A stretch of DNA of 64,000 nucleotides from Thioclava marina. Its GTDB lineage: Bacteria; Pseudomonadota; Alphaproteobacteria; Rhodobacterales; Rhodobacteraceae. The DNA lies in contig NZ_MPZS01000003.1 in NCBI RefSeq assembly GCF_002020135.1, forward strand, positions 558,001 to 622,000. The letters are read 5' to 3'. Under the pieces are notes generated by a model, which had not been told where the DNA came from, made no database searches, and was given only the letters and a program-made list of their open reading frames with translations. How positions within the stretch are numbered: the stretch's first letter is position 1; every line of letters begins with the position of its first letter. A program made the position numbers and the translations under genes. This document shows positions 27,347 through 39,430 of the stretch, one piece after another.

Positions 27347-28389
27347 TTACTCTCCTCCCAGATGGCCCAGTCCGGCCCCAGCGGCTCCAGCATCCGTGCC
27401 ACATCCTCCTCGGGCAGGCTGTCCAGAGCGTGTTTCCATTGCGGATTGCGGTCCTTGTCGATGATCTGGGCCCGCACCCCTTCGAGAAAGTCACCTAGTT
27501 CCGCGGCGCGCCACGTAAAGCGGAACTCGTGTTCGAGTGCTGCGCGAATGGTGTTGGCCGCGCGCGTCATGCGCACGAGCCGGATCGTCGCCTCCATCGA
27601 GAGCGGCGAATTGCGCCGGATCGTCTTGAGGGTCTTTTCCGAGAACGTGCCGCCTGCGACCTCGAGCGCCTCGACGATCGCGTGGATGTCGGGGGCGGCG
27701 AAAGCCGCGTCGATCTCTGCGCGTTGTGGCGCGAGGCTGCCCGGCTCGGGCGGGGTCTGGCTCGCGGGCAGGCTCGTGATGTCACCGGTCTCGATCAGTC
27801 GCGCCTTGATCGCCTCCCATTCCGCCTCGGGCACGAAGCAGTCGGCAAAGCCGGTATAGAGCGCATCGGCCGCGTTCATCCGCGCACCCGTCACCCCCAG
27901 ATATTCGCCGACATGGCCCGGCGCCCGGGCAAGCAGCAGCGTGCCGCCCACATCCGGGATCAAACCGATCCCGCTTTCGGGCATCGACACTTGTGTGCTT
28001 TCGCCAACGACACGGTGGCTCGCATGGCCGCCGACACCGACGCCGCCGCCCATCACGAACCCCTGCATGAAAGCGACGATCGGCTTGGGATATTCCGCGA
28101 TTTTCGCGTTCATCCGGTATTCGTCGCGCCAGAAATCCTGACCGGGACGGGAATCTCCAGCCATCCCCGCGCGATAGACGGCCGCGATGTCGCCGCCCGC
28201 GCAGAAGGCGCGATCGCCGATCGCGTCGATCACCACAAGGTCGACCTCCGCGTCGTCGCGCCATTGATCCAGCGCCGCCTCGATCACCATTGCCATGTCA
28301 TGATCGAGCGCGTTGAGAGCCTTCGGCCGGTTGAAAGTCAGCCGCCCGGCGCGGCCTTCCTTCCTCGCGATCATCGTCTCGTCGGACAT
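27343..28389 (-). CDS. 3-hydroxyisobutyryl-CoA hydrolase (enoyl-CoA hydratase/isomerase family)
   Basis: Hydrolyses 3-hydroxyisobutyryl-CoA to free 3-hydroxyisobutyrate, the step that releases CoA in valine catabolism. The 348 residues have a crotonase fold with the oxyanion-hole segments AFCAGGDIAAVY and GFVMGGGVGVGGHASHR, the catalytic region VSMPESGIGLIPDVGGTLLLAR, and the C-terminal extension SPLSMEATIRLVR typical of the hydrolase rather than plain hydratases. Neighbouring acyl-CoA dehydrogenase and hydroxyisobutyrate dehydrogenase support it. Its ATG shares one base with the upstream stop codon (TGATG). Confidence 0.93.
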   Translation of the reverse strand: MSDETMIARKEGRAGRLTFNRPKALNALDHDMAMVIEAALDQWRDDAEVDLVVIDAIGDRAFCAGGDIAAVYRAGMAGDSRPGQDFWRDEYRMNAKIAEYPKPIVAFMQGFVMGGGVGVGGHASHRVVGESTQVSMPESGIGLIPDVGGTLLLARAPGHVGEYLGVTGARMNAADALYTGFADCFVPEAEWEAIKARLIETGDITSLPASQTPPEPGSLAPQRAEIDAAFAAPDIHAIVEALEVAGGTFSEKTLKTIRRNSPLSMEATIRLVRMTRAANTIRAALEHEFRFTWRAAELGDFLEGVRAQIIDKDRNPQWKHALDSLPEEDVARMLEPLGPDWAIWEESK

Positions 28390-29534
28390 CAGCCGCGCTC
28401 CGCCAGCATGGTGCGGCTCACGATCAGGCGCATGATCTCGTTCGTGCCCTCGAGGATCTGGTGCACGCGCAGGTCGCGCACGATCTTCTCGATGCCATAA
28501 TCGGCAAGGTAGCCGTAGCCGCCATGCAGTTGCAGGCACTGGTTGGCCACGTCGAACGCGGCATCGGTCACGTAGAGCTTCGCCATCGCGCAGAACTTCG
28601 TCGCGTCATGGGTCTTGTTGTCGAGCTTCCACGCCGCCTGACGCAGGAAGGTGCGGGCCGATTGCAGCTTCACCTCCATTTCGGCAAGGCGGAACTGCAG
28701 CGCCTGGAACTGGTCGATCGAACGCCCGAAGGCCTTGCGCTCACCCATATAGGTCAGGGTCTGGGTCAGCGCGGCCTGCGCGCCACCCAGGGCCGAGGCC
28801 GCGATGTTCAGACGCCCGCCATCGAGCCCCGCCATCGCATAGGTGAACCCCTTGCCCTCTTCGCCCAGAAGGTTCTCGTCCGGTACGACGCAATCGTCGA
28901 ATTGGACCTGAGCGGTCGGTTGCGCTTTCCAGCCCATCTTGCGCTCGAGCGCGCCGAAGCTCAGCCCCGGCGTGCCATCCTCGACCACCACGGTCGAGAT
29001 GCCCTTCGGGCCATCCTCGCCGGTGCGCACCATCGTCACATAGACGTCCGAATAGCCGCCACCCGAGATGAAGGCCTTGGTCCCGTTGAGTTTCCAGCCC
29101 TCGTTCGTGCGCTCTGCGCGGGTGCGCAGCGCTGCCGCATCCGAACCCGAGCCCGGCTCGGTCAGGCAATAGGAGAAGATCTTGTTCATGCTCACGAGAT
29201 CGGGCAGCCAGCGCGCCTTGTCCTCGTCCGAGCCGAACTTGTCGATCATGCCGCCGCACATGTTGTGGATCGACAGGAACGAGCCCACGGCGGGGCACGA
29301 CATCGCGAGGGCTTCGAAGACCAGAGTCGCATCGAGGCGCGACAGCCCCGAGCCGCCTTGCTCTTCGGAGACATAGATCCCGCCCAGACCGAGCTCCGCC
29401 ACCTTTGGCCAAAGCTCTTTGGGAATCGTTCCCGCCTCTTCCCAAGCGACCGCATTGGGCGCGATCTCATCCTGCCCGAAGGCATAGGCCATATCGAAAA
29501 TGGCCTGCTGTTCCTCGCTGAGCGCGTAATCCAT
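28389..29534 (-). CDS. Acyl-CoA dehydrogenase, probably isobutyryl-CoA dehydrogenase
   Basis: FAD enzyme oxidising a branched acyl-CoA; place in the operon points to isobutyryl-CoA. The 381 residues contain the family motifs FSYCLTEPGSGSDAAALRT and KAFISGGGYSDVYVTMVRT, and the C-terminal signature QCLQLHGGYGYLADYGIEKIVRDLRVHQILEGTNEIMR, in which the glutamate of EGTNEI is the usual catalytic base in this subfamily. ATG is preceded by GGGGGAGGAG. First gene of the operon; the promoter probably lies in the 90-base gap to the SDR gene. Substrate choice is inferred from context. Confidence 0.92.
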   Translation of the reverse strand: MDYALSEEQQAIFDMAYAFGQDEIAPNAVAWEEAGTIPKELWPKVAELGLGGIYVSEEQGGSGLSRLDATLVFEALAMSCPAVGSFLSIHNMCGGMIDKFGSDEDKARWLPDLVSMNKIFSYCLTEPGSGSDAAALRTRAERTNEGWKLNGTKAFISGGGYSDVYVTMVRTGEDGPKGISTVVVEDGTPGLSFGALERKMGWKAQPTAQVQFDDCVVPDENLLGEEGKGFTYAMAGLDGGRLNIAASALGGAQAALTQTLTYMGERKAFGRSIDQFQALQFRLAEMEVKLQSARTFLRQAAWKLDNKTHDATKFCAMAKLYVTDAAFDVANQCLQLHGGYGYLADYGIEKIVRDLRVHQILEGTNEIMRLIVSRTMLAERG

Positions 29535-29624
29535 GAAACTCCTCCCCCGAGTTCGGCATCTGGCCGGATGAATTGAACACCCGTTTAATTTCGAATCCTT
29601 GCAAGAGTTTTGCAAGGGGGGCGA

Positions 29625-30380
29625 TCAGTCTTTGCGCAAAGCGGGCAGGCCGATCCCTGTCGCGCCGAACCCGCCATCGGCGGCAAGCAGCTGGCCGGTG
29701 ATATAGCTGGCCTTGTCCGAGGCGAGGAAGGCGATCGCTTCGGCGATCTCGCGCTCCGAGCCATAGCGGTTGAGCGGGATCGCGTCGTGATAGGCGTCGA
29801 TGATCGCCTGGCTATGCACAGCCATCGCGAGTGTCGTGCGCACCGGGCCGGGGGCCACGCAATTGGCGCGGATGCCCAGCTCGCCCAACTCGACCGCCTG
29901 TTGCTCGGTCAGTGCGATCACGGCCGCTTTCGAGGTGCCGTAGGCCACGCGCAGCGTCGAGGCGCGCAGGCCCGAGATCGAGGCGATGTTCACGATCGCC
30001 CCCTTGGCCTTGGCAAGCAATGGCGTCAGGGCCTGGCTCATCAGGAAGACGCCGTCGAGATTTGTCGCCATCACGCGCCGCCACATCGCGAAATCCGTGT
30101 CGCGGATCGGGCCGAACTCGGCCACGCCGGCATTGTTGACCAGCGCCTTGAGCCCGTATTGCGCGATATGGCTGACTTCTTCGGCCAGGATTGCGACCTG
30201 ATCGGGCTGCGCGACATCGCACAGGATCGGGTGGGTGCCGTTGAGATCGCGGCTCGCCTCCTCGAGCTCTGCCTCGTCGCGGTCGACCATCACGACCTGC
30301 CAGCCCATTTCAAGAAACAGCTTCACCGTCGCCAGGCCGATCCCGCGGGCCGCACCCGTCACCAATGCCATCTCGATCAT
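29625..30380 (-). CDS. Short-chain dehydrogenase/reductase (SDR)
   Basis: NAD(P)-dependent oxidoreductase of the classical SDR class, 251 residues. Motifs: cofactor-binding TGAARGIG at residues 8-15, NNAG at the middle, and the catalytic Ser-Tyr-Lys set as NIASISG and YGTSK. The C-terminal part has the PGPVRT and ITGQLLAADGGFG blocks common to 3-ketoacyl-ACP reductase-like SDRs. ATG follows GGAGGACG. It is oriented with the valine genes but separated by about 90 bases with its own stop, and its substrate is not evident. Confidence 0.9.
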   Translation of the reverse strand: MIEMALVTGAARGIGLATVKLFLEMGWQVVMVDRDEAELEEASRDLNGTHPILCDVAQPDQVAILAEEVSHIAQYGLKALVNNAGVAEFGPIRDTDFAMWRRVMATNLDGVFLMSQALTPLLAKAKGAIVNIASISGLRASTLRVAYGTSKAAVIALTEQQAVELGELGIRANCVAPGPVRTTLAMAVHSQAIIDAYHDAIPLNRYGSEREIAEAIAFLASDKASYITGQLLAADGGFGATGIGLPALRKD

Positions 30381-30510
30381 GTCGTCCTCCCGTTTTGCGA
30401 CAGGACGCTAACGCGGAGCGCGGGGCGGGGGAAGTGGGAAAGAAGGACACGAGCGGGCAGGGGCTCCGGCCCCGCAGTCGGGCGCGGCCCTCTGCCGCCG
30501 TCCCGTCCAA

Positions 30511-30542
30511 AAAGAAAAAGGGCGCCCCGGAGGACGCCCTTT
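30511..30542 (-). terminator. Terminator of groESL
   Basis: Eleven-bp stem (one G-U pair) in AAAGGGCGTCC/GGGGCGCCCTT, then TTTCTTTTTGG on the minus strand, about 29 bases past the groEL stop codon. Confidence 0.85.
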
Positions 30543-30570
30543 CCCGTATCCCTGAAGCGGGAGCGGCTGA

Positions 30571-32250
<1,680 letters not shown>

Positions 32251-32281
32251 TCATGGGGTCTCGGTAAGGGCAGGGTGCGCC

Positions 32282-32569
32282 TTACGAGATGATGCCCATG
32301 ATGTCGCTTTCCTTCATGATCAGCAGCTCTTCGCCGTCGACCGTGACTTCGGTGCCCGACCACTTGCCGAACAGAACGCGGTCGCCCGCCTTCACTGCCG
32401 GAGCGATCAGCTCGCCCGAATCCTTGCGTGCGCCGTCGCCGACTGCGACAACTTCGCCCTCGGCGGGCTTTTCTTTCGCGCTGTCGGGGATGATCAGGCC
32501 ACCCTTGGTCTTTTCTTCGCTCTCCACGCGCTTGACCAGCACACGGTCATGAAGCGGTTTGAATGCCAT
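32282..32569 (-). CDS. groES: Co-chaperonin GroES (10 kDa)
   Basis: Heptameric lid of the GroEL chamber. The 95 residues match the standard length: [42 protein letters not shown] (written continuous in the protein, cut here for readability: start [14 protein letters not shown], mobile loop [12 protein letters not shown]). The ATG was preferred over an in-frame GTG nine bases upstream because the product then has the usual N terminus, MAFKPLHDR. It is first in the operon, behind a CIRCE element. Confidence 0.98.
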   Translation of the reverse strand: MAFKPLHDRVLVKRVESEEKTKGGLIIPDSAKEKPAEGEVVAVGDGARKDSGELIAPAVKAGDRVLFGKWSGTEVTVDGEELLIMKESDIMGIIS

Positions 32570-32606
32570 CTGGCTCACTCCCTAAAGGTTCCAGGTTTGA
32601 AAAGTT

Positions 32607-32633
32607 TTAGCACTCGTCTTTGGTGAGTGCTAA
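32607..32633. promoter_or_regulatory. CIRCE operator of groESL (HrcA site)
   Basis: Perfect TTAGCACTC-N9-GAGTGCTAA inverted repeat, 38 bases upstream of the groES start. This is the known binding site of the heat-shock repressor HrcA, so groESL is expected to be HrcA-controlled. Confidence 0.97.
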
Positions 32634-32799
32634 CGGCGCAGGAGTTAGTCACTGGGGCCGGGAACTGTCAATGGGCGAGATGCGAAAAATTTTCGTCTCC
32701 GGAGACGGAGCGGAGATGGGGTTGTGCTCAGTGTCCGTGTGTCAGAGGCGGGAAGGGAAGGTGGTTGTGGTATCGCCAAATCCGCCGGGGCAAGGCATC

Positions 32800-33546
32800 T
32801 CAAAGCCCTTTTGACATGTCCCGCCTAATCCGGGGACCATTGTCATAGAATCCACTCACACCAAGTGCGAGGTTATGAGAATACTGCAATACGTCGATTG
32901 GATATTTTCTACGGCTGCGGGCGTTCCGGATGGCCCAATCACGCTCGACATTGTTGACAGCTGCTCGGCTTGTCTTGACAGAATAGGCGATCACCCGGTG
33001 GCGGTAATCGTATCCGACGACCACGACGGCTTCATAGGCGACGCCGTCGAGCGTTTCGGTCTTGATCGTGTGGCGCTCGAAACCAAATCCGGATCGGCTG
33101 GCCCGGTATCGGTCATGTTCGGCCTTCGAGATCGGAACAAACCGCAGGCGCTCCATCGTCGCCACGCATTGCCCGGGTTCGCAGCCCGGAAAGTCAACGC
33201 GCCAAACATCGGGATCCTTGGGAACCTCAGCGATATAGAGGCGCACCTGCGGCAGCCCTGTGTCTTCGAATTGCGACAGAAACTTCCGCAACTCTGTCTC
33301 TTGGTCCTTGCGTATATCCACAATGAGAAAGGCAAACCCCGGCGAGCGCACAACCGGGCGGCCAATGATCGCGGAGGTCAGCCGATAGCCCGGCATCGCT
33401 TGCTCGACCATCTCCTGGAACCGGGCATCGGTCGGAAGCCGCGGCGCGTAGGAGGCCCGGGGGCCAAACGCGCAGCCCATGAACCCCAGAAAACCAAAGG
33501 GCAGGAGCAGGGAAAAGGCGCGGCGACGAAATCTATTGTCCGACAT
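32800..33546 (-). CDS. Putative lipoprotein, tandem copy 1
   Basis: A 248-residue exported lipoprotein with N-terminal RRR, a hydrophobic stretch FSLLLPFGFLGFMGC and the lipobox cysteine at residue 25, so it is probably membrane-anchored. I recognise no domain; conserved stretches shared with the next gene are ASYAPRLPTDARFQEMV, YRLTSAIIGRPVVRSPG, WRVDFPGCEPGQCVATMER and GFGFERHTIKT. A two-cysteine motif CEPGQC may form a disulfide. ATG with GGAGG upstream. It is a close tandem duplicate of the following gene, including the downstream sequence after the stop. Role unknown; it lies near groESL, but no operon link is evident. Confidence 0.78.
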   Translation of the reverse strand: MSDNRFRRRAFSLLLPFGFLGFMGCAFGPRASYAPRLPTDARFQEMVEQAMPGYRLTSAIIGRPVVRSPGFAFLIVDIRKDQETELRKFLSQFEDTGLPQVRLYIAEVPKDPDVWRVDFPGCEPGQCVATMERLRFVPISKAEHDRYRASRSGFGFERHTIKTETLDGVAYEAVVVVGYDYRHRVIAYSVKTSRAAVNNVERDWAIRNARSRRKYPIDVLQYSHNLALGVSGFYDNGPRIRRDMSKGL

Positions 33547-33575
33547 GACGTCCTCCGACGCTCAAGAAACGCACA

Positions 33576-34319
33576 TCAAAGCCCTTTTGAAAGTTCGCCC
33601 CCAATGTGGGGACCATCGTCGTAAAAAGCGCTCACGCCGAGCGCAAGATTGCGAGAATATCGAAACACCTCAATTGGGTATTTTAGATTTCTACGAGCGT
33701 TAAGGACCGCCCAATCACGCTCTCGCTCGTTAATGGCCGCTCGGTCGGTCTCAACAAAATAAGAGATGACCCGGTGGCGGTAATCGTATCCGACGACCAC
33801 GACCGCTTCATAGGCGACGCCATCGAGCGTTGCGGTCTTGATCGTGTGGCGCTCGAAACCAAACCCGGATCGGTCGGCCCGGTATCGGTCATGTTCGGCC
33901 TTCGAGATCGGAACAAACCGCAGGCGCTCCATCGTCGCCACGCATTGCCCCGGTTCGCAGCCCGGAAAGTCGACGCGCCAGGTCTGCGAAATCAAAGGGA
34001 CGCCATCTATGTAAAGTTTCACCTGCGGCAGCCCAGTGCCTTCGAATTGCGACAGGAACTTCCGCAGCACCGTTTGCGGATCATCGTGTATATTTACCAG
34101 TAGCAAGGCAAATCCCGGCGAACGCACAACCGGGCGGCCAATGATCGCGGAGGTCAGCCGATAGTCCGGCATCGCGTGCTTGACCATCTCCTGAAACCGG
34201 GCATCGGTCGGGAGCCGGGGCGCGTAGGAAGCCCGCGGGCCAAACGCGCAGCCCGTGATCCCGAGGAAACCGAAGGGCAGAAGCAGGGAAACGGCGCGGC
34301 GAGTCAGGTTGTTTTCCAA
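33576..34319 (-). CDS. Putative lipoprotein, tandem copy 2 (non-ATG start)
   Basis: A 247-residue paralogue of the preceding gene, about 75-80% alike by eye, with the same lipobox ending (LGITGC), CEPGQC motif and FGFERHTIKT block. The base positions that form the ATG in copy 1 read ATT here (34322-34320), and the next codon is TTG, so translation must begin at ATT or TTG; no ATG occurs upstream of the lipobox region. The AGGACGTC ribosome-site context is kept. The reading frame is intact and its amino acid changes are spread along the protein, so it is probably expressed, but perhaps weakly. Function unknown. Confidence 0.75.
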   Translation of the reverse strand: MENNLTRRAVSLLLPFGFLGITGCAFGPRASYAPRLPTDARFQEMVKHAMPDYRLTSAIIGRPVVRSPGFALLLVNIHDDPQTVLRKFLSQFEGTGLPQVKLYIDGVPLISQTWRVDFPGCEPGQCVATMERLRFVPISKAEHDRYRADRSGFGFERHTIKTATLDGVAYEAVVVVGYDYRHRVISYFVETDRAAINERERDWAVLNARRNLKYPIEVFRYSRNLALGVSAFYDDGPHIGGELSKGL

Positions 34320-34520
34320 AATGACGTCCTTTTGAAATTCCGCTCACGCTACGGTGAGGATTATGGCGCTCAAAGTCATGATTTCCCTTCCTTTTGAGCG
34401 GCGCCTTCAGCCGTTGTTCGGGCCCTGTCGAGGCGCCTTCGGCACCGATCGCCCGTTACGCGCGCCTTTCCCGCCGATTGCCTCTTTGCGCGCCCTCGTC
34501 GGCGTGGCACTGTCGCGATC

Positions 34521-35522
34521 ATGAAACTCAGATCGCTTCTCAAGCCCTTTCTGGCGCCCGCACTGGCCCTTGCTTTTGCCTTGCCCGCCGCGGCCGAGTG
34601 TGTCGGCACCGATCTTTTCGACGCGATGCCGAAGGCAGAGCAGGCGCGTCTCGAGGCCGCGGCCCATTCGGTGCCGTTTGCACAAGGGCTGCTGTTTCGG
34701 GCCACAAAGGGCGATCAGGAGATCACGCTCGCGGGCACGTATCATCTGCCCGACGCACGCCATGACGCGTTGAGCGCGCAGGTGGGGGATGCGCTCGCGC
34801 GGGCCACGGCGCTGCTCGTCGAGGCCGGGCCCGAGGAAGAGGCCCGGCTGCAAAGCGCGATGACAACCGACCCGAGCCTGATGTTCTCGACCGGAAAGAC
34901 CCTGCCGGACCTCCTCTCGGAAGAGGACTGGCAAATGACGAAGGCGGCGCTGGCGCGCCACGGTATGCCGACGTTTCTGGCGGCCAAGATGCGCCCGGCT
35001 TTCGTTGCGATGACGCTGTCGCTGCCGCCTTGTGCGGTGGAGGATATCGCGAAAGGCGGCAAGGGGCTCGACAAGCTGCTGATGGACGGGGCCGAAGCGC
35101 GCGACGTGCCGATCCAGGCGCTAGAGCCCTGGGACACGGTCTTCACCCTGTTCAACGCGATCACCGAGCAAGAGGCGCTGGAAATGCTGCGGGCTGCGGT
35201 GATCGGCGCGCCCCTGGCTGACGATATGGGCGTGACGATGGGGGACCTCTATTTCCGCGGCGAGCCCCGGATCATCTGGGAACTGGCGCGTGATCAGGCG
35301 GTCGCGGGCGGGATGGACCCTGCCGAGGTCGAGCGGCAGATGAAGCTGTCGGAAGATCTGCTGATGGTTGCGCGCAATCAAAAATGGCTACCCAAGATCG
35401 AAGCTGCCGCCGCCAAGGGGCCGGTGGTGGTCGCGGTCGGCGCGCTGCACCTGTCGGGTAATGACGGGCTGTTGAAGATGCTGGCGGATGACGGCTGGAA
35501 GATCGAACGGCTGGACGGGTAG
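34521..35522 (+). CDS. TraB/GumN family protein (secreted)
   Basis: A 333-residue exported protein: signal peptide MKLRSLLKPFLAPALALAFALPAAAEC, then a TraB/GumN fold. Conserved blocks are ITLAGTYHLPDARHD (the GTxH motif), ALLVEAGPEEEA, KMRPAFVAMTL and the C-terminal VVVAVGALHLSGNDGLLKMLADDGW. The family has Tiki-like proteins with proposed metal-dependent protease activity, but its bacterial role is unknown. No strong ribosome site is seen before the ATG. The neighbouring genes give no functional clue. Confidence 0.85.
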   Translation: MKLRSLLKPFLAPALALAFALPAAAECVGTDLFDAMPKAEQARLEAAAHSVPFAQGLLFRATKGDQEITLAGTYHLPDARHDALSAQVGDALARATALLVEAGPEEEARLQSAMTTDPSLMFSTGKTLPDLLSEEDWQMTKAALARHGMPTFLAAKMRPAFVAMTLSLPPCAVEDIAKGGKGLDKLLMDGAEARDVPIQALEPWDTVFTLFNAITEQEALEMLRAAVIGAPLADDMGVTMGDLYFRGEPRIIWELARDQAVAGGMDPAEVERQMKLSEDLLMVARNQKWLPKIEAAAAKGPVVVAVGALHLSGNDGLLKMLADDGWKIERLDG

Positions 35523-35827
35523 GGCGGCTCGGTTCTATCGCTCTTTCGTTCACGGATCCGCGTCCTTCGCCTGTTGGCCCGGGCGTCCAACCCGGACCGC
35601 GCCTGACCACTCACCGGGAGGGCGCATTGGCGAAGTCAGTGCGGGTTCAATCGACCTTCGGGCTGTTGTAAAAAGCGCCAAACCGCAGGCGGGTCAAAGC
35701 GCTCACCCAAAGGTCTGGTGCAGCCCATTTCGGCCTTCCTCACCTCCAGCCCTTTCCCGATGGTGACAAGCCCCTGCGCAGCCCCTATAAACCGCCGCGA
35801 CAGACGAACATCCGAGGGGATTTCTCC
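35523..35827. other. Intergenic region before ppaC
   Basis: A 305-base gap with no credible gene. The sequence CCTATAAACCGC just upstream of ppaC could be part of its promoter; nothing else stands out. Confidence 0.4.
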
Positions 35828-36748
35828 ATGACGACCAAGGTTTTCGGCCACAAGGCCCCCGATACCGACTCGACCGGCTCGCCCATCGCCTGGGCGTGGT
35901 ATCTCAGCGAAATCAAAGGCACGCCCGCGAAGGCCTGCCTGCTTGGCGAGCCCAACACCGAGGCTGCCTTCGTGATCGAGCATTGGGGTCTCGAGAAGCC
36001 CGAGATCATCGCGGACGTGGCCGAGGGCGAGAGCGTCGTCATCGTGGACACCAACAACCCGGCCGAGCTCCCCGCGAGCATCAACTCGGCCAACGTGATC
36101 CAGATCATCGACCACCACAAGCTGACCGGCGGAATCGAGACCACCTCGCCGATCGACATCACGATGCGCCCGCTCGCCTGCACCGCGACCATCATGTATG
36201 ACCTGATGGGCGACGACGTGGCCAAGGCGCCGCGCGGGGTGAAGGGCGCGATGCTGAGCTGCATCCTGTCCGACACGCTGGAATTCCGTTCGCCCACCAC
36301 CACCGATCACGACCGCGCCGTCTGCGAGGCTCTGGCGAAGGATCTCGGCGTCGACATGCATGAGCTTGCGACGAAGATGTTCGAGGCGAAATCGGACGTC
36401 TCGGCCTTCTCCGACGCGGAACTGCTGCGCATGGATTCGAAGGAATATGCCGTGGGTGGCACCTCGTTCCGCGTCTCGGTCCTCGAGACCACCGCGCCGA
36501 AGATGATCCTCGATCGCAAGGCCTCGCTGATGGGCGCGATGGAGACGGTCGCGAAAGAGGATGGCGTCGATCAGGTGCTTTTGTTCGTGGTCGATATCCT
36601 CAACGAGGAAGCGACGCTGCTGGTGCCGAACGATCTGGTGAAGGGCGTGGCCGAGAAGAGCTTCGATGCCACCGTTGCGGGCGACACCGTTGTTCTGCCG
36701 GGCGTGATGAGCCGGAAAAAGCAGATCATCCCGTCGCTCAAGGTCTGA
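35828..36748 (+). CDS. ppaC: Manganese-dependent inorganic pyrophosphatase (family II, DHH)
   Basis: Hydrolyses pyrophosphate, using Mn/Co rather than the Mg of family I enzymes. The 306 residues show the family II motifs: FGHKAPDTDSTGSPIA with the metal-binding His and Asp residues, VIVDTNNPAELP, the DHH-type IQIIDHHKL, and the C-terminal DVLNEEATLLV-like DILNEEATLLV and the SRKKQIIPSLKV end with the substrate-binding RKKQ. ATG has GAGGGGA upstream. A perfect GC-rich hairpin follows. Family II enzymes are patchy in alphaproteobacteria, so the genome's other pyrophosphatase status would be informative. Confidence 0.95.
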   Translation: MTTKVFGHKAPDTDSTGSPIAWAWYLSEIKGTPAKACLLGEPNTEAAFVIEHWGLEKPEIIADVAEGESVVIVDTNNPAELPASINSANVIQIIDHHKLTGGIETTSPIDITMRPLACTATIMYDLMGDDVAKAPRGVKGAMLSCILSDTLEFRSPTTTDHDRAVCEALAKDLGVDMHELATKMFEAKSDVSAFSDAELLRMDSKEYAVGGTSFRVSVLETTAPKMILDRKASLMGAMETVAKEDGVDQVLLFVVDILNEEATLLVPNDLVKGVAEKSFDATVAGDTVVLPGVMSRKKQIIPSLKV

Positions 36749-36770
36749 GCCTTTCGGGATTTGGAATGGG

Positions 36771-36800
36771 AAAGGGGCGTCCGGTCGGGCGCCCCTTTTT
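36771..36800 (+). terminator. Terminator of ppaC
   Basis: Nine-bp stem AAAGGGGCG/CGCCCCTTT ending in TTTTT. Confidence 0.85.
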
Positions 36801-37014
36801 CTATAGGGTCGCGGAGCAGGGCGTGCGCCGGTCCGTGGGATGGCGCGGCCCGAGTTTTGAACGAAGGTGCTTTATGCCGGCCAAGCCCCTCCACTGTTCG
36901 AGCGTTTCGCGCGGGTGACCATGCGCCAGCCCGTCGGGACGGACCGGCGCGCGCCCTGCGCCTTCGGCGCGCTCCGGGCGCAGTCGCAATCCCCCCAAGG
37001 GTCGGGCGCGGCCC

Positions 37015-38739
<1,725 letters not shown>

Positions 38740-39126
38740 TCAGGCGGTCAGAAAGCCCAAGGATTGCAGCGCTTTCGCAATATCTTCGGCGGTGTAGGGC
38801 TTCAGGAGCATCTCGCCGCGGGGAAAGGCTGTGAGCAGCTCGGAATCGGCTTCATATCCGGTCGAATAAATGATCGGGACGGCACTTTCGTTGAGTGCGC
38901 AGGCCGCTTCGAGCGAGGTCTCACCACCCAGATCGATATCGAGAAGCGCGAGTGCGGGACGAAGCCCTGTCCGGATGCGCTCCATCGCGTCGCTCAACGT
39001 GGCGCAGACGACAACGTCGAGCGCGCCGAACTCGGACAGCATGGCCGCAGCATCATAGGCGACGATCATCGCATCTTCGAGCACGAGTGCGATCCCGTCG
39101 ATCCGGGGAAGGGCGGGCGTGATCAT
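38740..39126 (-). CDS. Single-domain response regulator receiver
   Basis: A 128-residue protein consisting of one CheY-like receiver domain. The phosphoacceptor aspartate lies in LALLDIDLGGE (residue 63), with an acidic pair near the N terminus (EDAM) and the conserved lysine in MLLKPYTAED. There is no output domain, so it acts by protein contact, for instance with a histidine kinase partner that is not in this window. ATG with GAAAGAG upstream. It is divergent to a Crp/Fnr gene, about 300 bases away. Confidence 0.88.
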   Translation of the reverse strand: MITPALPRIDGIALVLEDAMIVAYDAAAMLSEFGALDVVVCATLSDAMERIRTGLRPALALLDIDLGGETSLEAACALNESAVPIIYSTGYEADSELLTAFPRGEMLLKPYTAEDIAKALQSLGFLTA

Positions 39127-39430
39127 CCGTGTACTCTTTCGCTTTCGAGGGAAACTTCCGAGCCAGGCCCGCAGAAGTCCTGAACCATTTTGCGATTCAC
39201 CGTTACACCATGTCCGGGGAGGACCGGACGCAACTCCTTCTGCGCCCCGACCGGGGCAAAGTCATTTAACTATGACATAGGACTCGCGGAAAAGGGGAAT
39301 TCGCGCAACTGCCTGCGGGGCGTTGATTTTCGCCTGTTTCGGCGAAGCATTCAGCGATTGCGCCGGGCTCCTGGCGGTATGGCGTACCTCACGATCACGG
39401 GAACCATCCCGGTGATTCCGCGTTTCGCAA
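39127..39430. other. Divergent intergenic region, receiver gene / Crp-Fnr regulator 1
   Basis: A 304-base gap. The only structure I see is the CTATGACATAG palindrome listed separately. An open frame in part of it has no coding character. Confidence 0.5.
39270..39280. promoter_or_regulatory. Candidate operator CTATGACATAG upstream of Crp/Fnr gene 1
   Basis: Perfect 11-bp palindrome CTATG-A-CATAG preceded by TTTAA, 150 bases upstream of the first Crp/Fnr gene. The identical palindrome, with the same A/T-rich 5' flank, lies before the second Crp/Fnr gene. Confidence 0.5.

Noticed and set aside
32620-32814. Short plus-strand frame next to CIRCE
   Set aside because: No ribosome site, GC-poor codon choice unlike neighbours, and overlaps the groESL promoter region.
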